Origin: CAXMMR01 sp965198995
Lineage (GTDB): Bacteria > Pseudomonadota > Alphaproteobacteria > Acetobacterales > Acetobacteraceae
Assembly (NCBI GenBank): GCA_965198995.1
Contig: CBDAQG010000002.1
Location: forward strand, 1,488,001-1,552,000
Direction of reading: 5' to 3'
Length of the DNA stretch: 64,000 nt
Shown here: piece after piece, positions 58,818-64,000 of the stretch
How positions within the stretch are numbered: the stretch's first letter is position 1
Layout of the letters: each line of letters opens with the position of its first letter
Notes under the pieces: generated by a model
Database searches by the model: none
What the model saw: the letters and a program-made list of their open reading frames with translations, nothing else
Told to the model about the DNA's origin: nothing
Program-made: the position numbers and the translations under genes

Positions 58818-60853
58818 CACGGGTTTCCTGGCGCGCGGCGCGCCTGATTGAGCCTGGCGAGCCGGCCGGCCACGGCCGGCTGGTCGAGCAGGGCGTCGGC
58901 CGGGCCGGCGAAGCGTCGGCGCCAGTTCGGATGCTCGTCGGTGGTGCCGGGAAGGTTGGGCTGCTCGGTGGCCGCGAGCGCATCCTCGAGCGGCAGCATG
59001 AACAGCTCGGAGGCGCTGCGGGCGGTGTGCAGCACCGCGGCATCGGCCACGGCGTCGCGCTCGGCCGCCGCGGGCGGCGCGCCGGTCGCGGCACCGCTCT
59101 GGCGGAAGGCCTCCCACAGGCGGTCGCGGTCGGCGGCGCGGGCGGTGCGCTCAGGCTCGATGCCGCCGTCACCGAACAGGCCGAGCTGCTCGCGCCAGTC
59201 GAGGTCGCGCCCGGCCCACCAGCCGGCAACCGGCGGCAGGTCATGGGTGCTGGTCATCGCCGCGGCCTGCGGCTCCCACTCGGCGGGCGGGCTGAAGCTG
59301 TCCTCGCTGCGCTCGAAGGCGAGCACGCGCATGCCGAACACGCCGGCCGATTGCAGGCGCTGCTGGAAGCCGTCCGGCACGGTGCCGAGGTCTTCGGCCA
59401 GGATGATTGCCTGATGGCGGTGGGATTCGAGGCGGACGAGCCGCAGCAGGTCCTGCTCCGGAAACGCCAGGTAGGCGCCCTGGCTCGATTTTGACCCCTC
59501 AGGCACGACCCACAGCCGGTTCAGGCCCATGCCGTGGTCGATCCGCACGCCGCCGCTGTGGCGCAGCGCCGCCTGCAGCATCTCGATGAAGGCGCGATAC
59601 CCGTGCTGGGCGAGGCCGAAGGGCGAGAACGCCGCCAGGCCCCAATCCTGACCGTCGCGGCTGAGCAGGTCGGGCGGGGCGCCGATCGACAGCCCGAGCA
59701 GCATCTCGGATTGCCGGCTCCAGCAATGGCTGCCGCCGGCGGCGGTGCCGACGGCGAGGTCCGAGATCAGCCCGATCGGCATGCCGGCGGCCCGCGCCGC
59801 CGCCTGGGCGCGGCCGAGACCGGCATCGGCGACGGATTGCAAAAAGGCGTGGAAGCGGACGGCGCCGGCGTTGTCCCTGGCGAAGGCCTTGACCGCCGGA
59901 CCGTCCGGATCGCCGAATTCGGCCGGCCACTCGCGCCAGTCCCACACCGGCGTCTCCAGGCCGAGGAAATGCGCGTGCAGCGCCTCGAAGGTGGCGTGGC
60001 TTTCGAGCGCGTCGCCGCCGGCCAGGCGAAAGGCACGCAGCGCTGCGACGGCGGCCGGGTCCTGCTCGGACGCGGCGAACCACTCGCGCAGCACGGCGAG
60101 GCGGGCGCGGCTGGCGGCGGGCCAGTCGACCAGGTCGAGGGCTTCGAACTTGGCAAGGCCAGCCTGCGCGGCCGATGCCGGCGCCTCGTCCAGCGGCGCG
60201 TGCAGCACGTTGAGCATGGTGCGGCTGGAGGGCGCGTAGGGGCTGAAGCGGTCCGGGTCGGCGGTGAACTGGGCGTGCACCGGGCTGATCGCAATCGCGC
60301 TGGCGCCATGCCGCGCGGCGGCGGCGGCGAAGTTGGCGAGGCCGCCGAAATCGCCGATGCCGCCGTCGCCGGCGCGGCGGAGCGCGTAGAGCTGGACGGC
60401 CAGGCCCCAGAGGTTCTGGCCGGGCCGGGCATCCTGCACCGTGTAGCAACGCGCCGGCGCGACCGCGACGCTCAGCAGCTTGTCGTCGAGCGTGACGCGG
60501 TGATAGCCGGGCTCCATGATCGCCGGCAGCACGCAGCGGCCGGCAGCGGGCTCGGTCGGCCCCTCGAAGACGCGGCCATCCTCGAGTTCGTAGCGGTAGA
60601 CGCGGGCGGGGAACGCCACCGTGATGGCCTGGCCGATTTCGGCGGTGACCAGCAGCGGCGGCGCGGCGGGCGGGGCGCGCAGGCGATCGAGGCTCTCGGC
60701 CGCCTGGCGTTCGGTTTCGGCCGGCATGTCCAGCGCGGCAAGCACGCGGCGCAGGGTCTCGGCCGAGACGTCATGGGACTTGCCGAACACGTCGTTCCAG
60801 CGCACCGCGACGCCCGCCGCACGAGCCAGCGCCTCGGTCGGCGTCTCGGTCAT
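58817..60853 (-). CDS. malQ: 4-alpha-glucanotransferase
   Basis: 678 residues from the ATG at 60853. GH77 amylomaltase that rearranges maltooligosaccharides, supplying longer chains for TreY. Motifs: QLYALRRAGDGGIGDFGGLA near 170, GGVRIDHGMGLNRLWVVPEG with the nucleophile Asp, IILAEDLGTVPDGF with the acid Glu, MTSTHDLPPVAGWW. A long frame upstream of 60853 is only the shadow of treZ. It overlaps the treZ stop by four bases (ATGA). Confidence 0.95.
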   Translation of the reverse strand: MTETPTEALARAAGVAVRWNDVFGKSHDVSAETLRRVLAALDMPAETERQAAESLDRLRAPPAAPPLLVTAEIGQAITVAFPARVYRYELEDGRVFEGPTEPAAGRCVLPAIMEPGYHRVTLDDKLLSVAVAPARCYTVQDARPGQNLWGLAVQLYALRRAGDGGIGDFGGLANFAAAAARHGASAIAISPVHAQFTADPDRFSPYAPSSRTMLNVLHAPLDEAPASAAQAGLAKFEALDLVDWPAASRARLAVLREWFAASEQDPAAVAALRAFRLAGGDALESHATFEALHAHFLGLETPVWDWREWPAEFGDPDGPAVKAFARDNAGAVRFHAFLQSVADAGLGRAQAAARAAGMPIGLISDLAVGTAAGGSHCWSRQSEMLLGLSIGAPPDLLSRDGQDWGLAAFSPFGLAQHGYRAFIEMLQAALRHSGGVRIDHGMGLNRLWVVPEGSKSSQGAYLAFPEQDLLRLVRLESHRHQAIILAEDLGTVPDGFQQRLQSAGVFGMRVLAFERSEDSFSPPAEWEPQAAAMTSTHDLPPVAGWWAGRDLDWREQLGLFGDGGIEPERTARAADRDRLWEAFRQSGAATGAPPAAAERDAVADAAVLHTARSASELFMLPLEDALAATEQPNLPGTTDEHPNWRRRFAGPADALLDQPAVAGRLARLNQARRAPGNP

Positions 60854-62655
60854 TCGCCAACCGACATGATGGTGCAGCGCCCGGGCAGCAGGCCCGCCGG
60901 CGCGGCGCGGCTGCTGAACAGGATCGTACCGGGGAGCTCGCAGGCCACCGGCGCCGGGCCGAAATTGGCGGCGATCGTCAGCGTCTTGCCGTTGCCGAGG
61001 CGCCAGGCGGCGCGCACCGCCGCTTCGGACAGCGCGACGGCGCCGAGGCTTCGCGCGCCCGGGATGTGCGGCATCACGTGCTCGGCGCGCAGCCGCAGCA
61101 AATGGCGGGTCTGCTCGAGGATCGCCGCGTGCTGGGGTTCGGCCGCCTCGCTCGCCGGCGGGATCGAGCGGGTGAAGGTGGCCGGGTCGTTGGGATCGGG
61201 GATGAGGTCGCGGCGGCTCTCGTCCTGGAACGCGGCGAAGTGCTGAAACTCGCGGCGCCGACCGTCGCGCACCAGCGGCGCCAGCTCCTCGTTGTGGCTG
61301 GTGAAGAACAGGAAGGGCTGCTGACTGCCCCACTCCTCGCCCATGAACAGCATCGGTATCATCGGGCTGAGCAGGAGCAGCGCCATCGCGGCGGCGAGCG
61401 CGCCCGGTTCGGCGAGCTGGGTGAGCCGCTCGCCGAGCGCCCGGTTGCCGATCTGATCGTGATTCTGCAGGCAGATCACGAATGCGGTCGGCGGCAGCTC
61501 CGCACTCGGCTCGCCGCGCGGCTCGCCGTGATGCGGCGAGACCTGGCCCTGGTAGACGAAGCCCTCGCGCAGCGCGCGCGCCAACTGCTCAGCCGGCGAC
61601 TGAAAGCTTTCGTAGTAGCCCTCGCTCTCGCCGGTCAGCAGCACGTGCAGGCAGTGATGCCAGTCATCCGCCCATTGGGCATCGAAACCCGGCTCGCCCA
61701 GGCCGTGGCGCAGCAGCGAGGCGCGGTTGCCCTCATGCTCCAGCACGAGGTGGACGTGGCGGCCAGGCTCGACGCCGCTGCGGATGGCGGCGGCGAGGTC
61801 GAGCAGGAAATCCTGCGGCGAGATGGCGTGCACGGCGTCAAAGCGCAGCCCGTCGAGGCGATACTCGCGCAGCCACATCAGCGCGTTGCCGATGAAGAAG
61901 CCGCGCACCTCGTCGCGCTTGAAGTCGATCGCGGCGCCCCAGGGGGTGTGCACGTCGGGGTCGAAGAACGGCTTGGCGAAGCCGTGCAGATAGGCGCCGT
62001 CGGGACCGAAATGATTATACACCACGTCCAGGAAGACCATGATGTTCTTGCCGTGCGCGGCGTCGATCAGCGACTTGAGCTCGTCGGGGGTGCCGTAGGC
62101 GGCGTCGGGCGCGAACGGCAGCACGCCGTCATAGCCCCAGTTGCGCGGGCCCGGGAAGTCCGACACCGGCATCAGCTCGATGGCGGTGATGCCGAGCTCG
62201 GCCAGCGCGTCGAGCCGGGCCTCGATGCCGGCGAAGCCGCCGCAGGCGCCCGGATGCAGCTCGTAGACGACCGCCTCGTGCCAGGGGCGGCCCTGCCACT
62301 CCGGGTGCTGCCAGCGATAGCTCGCGCCGTCGACCACCAGGCTCGCATCGTGCACGTCGCCGGCCTGGGCGCGTGAGGCCGGGTCCGGCACGTCGCCGTC
62401 GGGCAGCCGGTATTTATAGGTGCTGCCGGGGCTCGCCTCGGTCTGCAGGCTAAACCAGCCACCCGGCTCCGCGGTCATCGGCTGCGCCTCGGCGCCGTCG
62501 AGCACCAGGGCGGCGGCGGCGACGGAGGGCGCCCACAAGCGGAACGACGTCGTGCCGCCACCCTCGACCGTGGCGCCGAAGGGCAGCGGATAGACGTATG
62601 TGTCGGCAGGCTGGGATGTGTCGGCAGGCTGGGATGTGTCGGCAAGCTGGGACAT
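60850..62655 (-). CDS. treZ: Maltooligosyl trehalose trehalohydrolase
   Basis: 601 residues, GH13 with an N-terminal CBM48-like domain (FRLWAPSVAAAALVLDGAEA). It cuts trehalose from the TreY product. Motifs: YELHPGACGGFAGIEARLDA, DVVYNHFGPDGAYLHGF, GLRFDAVHAI with the nucleophile Asp, LVLEHEGNRA with the acid Glu. The very start is an 18-bp tandem repeat (SQPADT repeated), not found in the family. The glgB stop lies three bases upstream. Confidence 0.95.
   Translation of the reverse strand: MSQLADTSQPADTSQPADTYVYPLPFGATVEGGGTTSFRLWAPSVAAAALVLDGAEAQPMTAEPGGWFSLQTEASPGSTYKYRLPDGDVPDPASRAQAGDVHDASLVVDGASYRWQHPEWQGRPWHEAVVYELHPGACGGFAGIEARLDALAELGITAIELMPVSDFPGPRNWGYDGVLPFAPDAAYGTPDELKSLIDAAHGKNIMVFLDVVYNHFGPDGAYLHGFAKPFFDPDVHTPWGAAIDFKRDEVRGFFIGNALMWLREYRLDGLRFDAVHAISPQDFLLDLAAAIRSGVEPGRHVHLVLEHEGNRASLLRHGLGEPGFDAQWADDWHHCLHVLLTGESEGYYESFQSPAEQLARALREGFVYQGQVSPHHGEPRGEPSAELPPTAFVICLQNHDQIGNRALGERLTQLAEPGALAAAMALLLLSPMIPMLFMGEEWGSQQPFLFFTSHNEELAPLVRDGRRREFQHFAAFQDESRRDLIPDPNDPATFTRSIPPASEAAEPQHAAILEQTRHLLRLRAEHVMPHIPGARSLGAVALSEAAVRAAWRLGNGKTLTIAANFGPAPVACELPGTILFSSRAAPAGLLPGRCTIMSVGE
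62599..62652. repeat. 18-bp in-frame tandem repeat at the treZ start
   Basis: Two perfect copies of TGTGTCGGCAGGCTGGGA and a third with one change, immediately after the start codon on the minus strand, coding for SQPADT twice (with a changed SQLADT first). Confidence 0.88.
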
Positions 62656-62658
62656 CGG

Positions 62659-64000
62659 TCAGGCCGCCTTTAGAATGATCGTTGCCAGCGGCGGCAGGGT
62701 GAGCGAGATCGAGGCCGGGAAGTGGTTGAACTCGCCGCGGTCGGCACCTGCGGAGCCGCCATTGCCAGCGCCCGAACCGCCATAGACGGTGGCGTCCGTG
62801 TTCAGGATCTCGTGCCACAGCCCGGCCGCCGGGACGCCGATGCGGTAGCCGTAGCGCGTCACCGGGGTGAAGTTGCAGACGACGAGTACCGGCGGATCTT
62901 GGTCGGTGCCGTAACGGATAAAGGCGAAGACGCTCTGCGCGTCGTCGTCGATCACCGACCAGCGGAAGCCGTGATCCATGGTGTCCATGACGTGCAGCGC
63001 GCGGTTGGCGGTGTAGCAGTGGTTCAGGTCGCGGACGACCGCCTGCACGCCCTTGTTCATCGGGTTGTCGAGTTCGAACCAGTCGAGGCCGCGGTCGTGG
63101 TTCCACTCCCGCGCCTGGGCGAACTCGCTGCCCATGAACAGCAGCTTCTTGCCAGGATGCGTCCACATGAAGCCCAGATAGGCGCGCGCGTTGGCAAATT
63201 TCTGCCAGGTGTCGCCAGGCATTTTGCCGATCAGCGAGCCTTTGCCATAGACCACCTCGTCATGCGAGATCGGCAGCAGGAAGTTCTCGGTGAAGGCGTA
63301 GACCAGGCCGAAGGTGAGGCTGCCGTGATGCCAGCGGCGATTGATCGGCGTCTCTTCGATGTAGTGCAGGCTGTCATGCATCCAGCCCATGTTCCACTTG
63401 TAGTGGAAGCCGAGGCCGCCGGCATCGACCGGGCGCGAGACGCGCGGGAACGCGGTCGACTCCTCGGCGATCAGCACGGCGCCCGTTACCCGATCATCGA
63501 CGGCGGCGCGCAGCTCGTGGAAGAACTCGATCGCCTCGAGGTTTTCACGGCCGCCGAACTGGTTCGGTATCCACTCGCCGGCATCGCGGCTGTAGTCGCG
63601 GTAAAGCATCGAGGCGACGGCGTCGACGCGCAGCGCGTCGACATGGAAGCGCTCGAGCCAGTGCAGCGCGCTGCCGATCAGGAACGCCCGCACCTCGTTG
63701 CGGCCGTGGTTGAAAATGTAGGTGTTCCAGTCGCGATGGAAGCCCTCGCGCGGGTCGGCATGCTCGTAGAGCGCGGTGCCGTCGAACCGGGCCAGGCCGT
63801 GCGCGTCGGTGGGGAAGTGCGCCGGCACCCAGTCGAGGATGACGCCCAGGCCGGCGGCGTGGCAGCGGTCAACGAAGGCGGCGAACTCGTTCGGCGCGCC
63901 GAGCCGGGCGGTGGGGGCGAACTGGCCGAGGGGCTGGTAGCCCCAGGAGCCGCCGAACGGGTGCTCCATGATCGGCAGCAGCTCGACATGGGTGAAGCCG
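62659..64000 (-). CDS. glgB: 1,4-alpha-glucan branching enzyme, N-terminal part outside the window
   Basis: The last 447 residues of a GH13 branching enzyme; the frame stays open to the window edge. Motifs: VELLPIMEHPFGGSWGYQPL, VILDWVPAHFP, ALRVDAVASMLYRDYSR with the nucleophile Asp, VLIAEESTAFP with the acid Glu, ISHDEVVYGKGSL, and the C-terminal beta domain ending in ISLTLPPLATIILKAA. It introduces alpha-1,6 branches into glycogen. First visible gene of the operon, with glycogen synthase or transport genes possibly upstream. Confidence 0.95.
   Translation of the reverse strand, partial: GFTHVELLPIMEHPFGGSWGYQPLGQFAPTARLGAPNEFAAFVDRCHAAGLGVILDWVPAHFPTDAHGLARFDGTALYEHADPREGFHRDWNTYIFNHGRNEVRAFLIGSALHWLERFHVDALRVDAVASMLYRDYSRDAGEWIPNQFGGRENLEAIEFFHELRAAVDDRVTGAVLIAEESTAFPRVSRPVDAGGLGFHYKWNMGWMHDSLHYIEETPINRRWHHGSLTFGLVYAFTENFLLPISHDEVVYGKGSLIGKMPGDTWQKFANARAYLGFMWTHPGKKLLFMGSEFAQAREWNHDRGLDWFELDNPMNKGVQAVVRDLNHCYTANRALHVMDTMDHGFRWSVIDDDAQSVFAFIRYGTDQDPPVLVVCNFTPVTRYGYRIGVPAAGLWHEILNTDATVYGGSGAGNGGSAGADRGEFNHFPASISLTLPPLATIILKAA

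Noticed and set aside
60854..61333. N-terminal extension of malQ
   Set aside because: It lies inside treZ in another frame and lacks any family similarity; ATG 60853 overlaps the treZ stop as expected in this operon.

Overview
This is a contiguous, gene-dense, very GC-rich chromosomal segment. Housekeeping gene order (ispG-hisS-prfA-prmC-DUF4167, lipA-coq10, cobS-cobT with a J-domain gene, rpmB next to cobT) points to an alphaproteobacterium. The overall flavour (peptide ABC and TonB uptake, glycogen/trehalose operon, abundant GC-rich intergenic hairpins) suggests the Acetobacteraceae/Rhodospirillales; that placement is inference from gene content, not a database result. I saw no rRNA, tRNA, CRISPR array, phage, transposase or plasmid gene.

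Layout. 1-4.3 kb: end of an ankyrin-repeat gene, a GST, a LysR regulator, trxB and an Lrp/AsnC regulator. 4.6-15 kb (minus strand): a DUF2189 membrane protein, then one co-directional uptake locus: TonB-dependent receptor, peptide-type binding protein, two permeases, a double ATPase, ExbB and ExbD. 15.2-16 kb: two overlapping lipoprotein genes. 16-22.5 kb (minus): a divergent PEP carboxylase homologue, an acyltransferase, pncC and a lytic transglycosylase. 22.7-29.6 kb (plus): dapA-smpB, ispG-hisS-prfA-prmC, DUF4167. 29.6-35 kb: a divergent TetR/aldo-keto reductase pair, a Nudix protein, an Atm1-type exporter with a small downstream gene, and rpmB. 35-41 kb: cobT, cobS, J-domain gene (minus); bolA, lipA, coq10, EF-hand protein (plus). 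41-45.4 kb (minus): ligD-ku NHEJ operon ending in a ModA-like protein. 45.5-49.4 kb (plus): glycogen-debranching-type glycosidase and an omega-aminotransferase. 49.6-54.3 kb (minus): RND efflux pump. 54.6-64 kb (minus): glgB-treZ-malQ-treY-otsA, tightly overlapping, turning glucan and sugar phosphates into trehalose; glgB runs off the window.

The most unusual signal is two families of intergenic repeats. Family A (about 135-300 bp, eight well-formed copies plus a half copy and a degenerate one) has terminal inverted repeats of the type AAGGCCAGG...CCTGGCCTT around a mosaic of GC-rich hairpin modules. Its ends often form the TAA stop codons of flanking genes, and one copy supplies the start and part of the signal peptide of the lytic transglycosylase. 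Family B (about 97-111 bp; four full copies and one half copy) is an A/T-rich long inverted repeat whose arms are themselves palindromes (GTTCTTTTTTGAAAAAAAGAAC type). It sits inside cobS-cobT, ligD-ku, prfA-prmC and slt-pncC, and several genes just downstream of it lack a Shine-Dalgarno sequence. Separately, several proteins here have short in-frame tandem repeats near the N-terminus.
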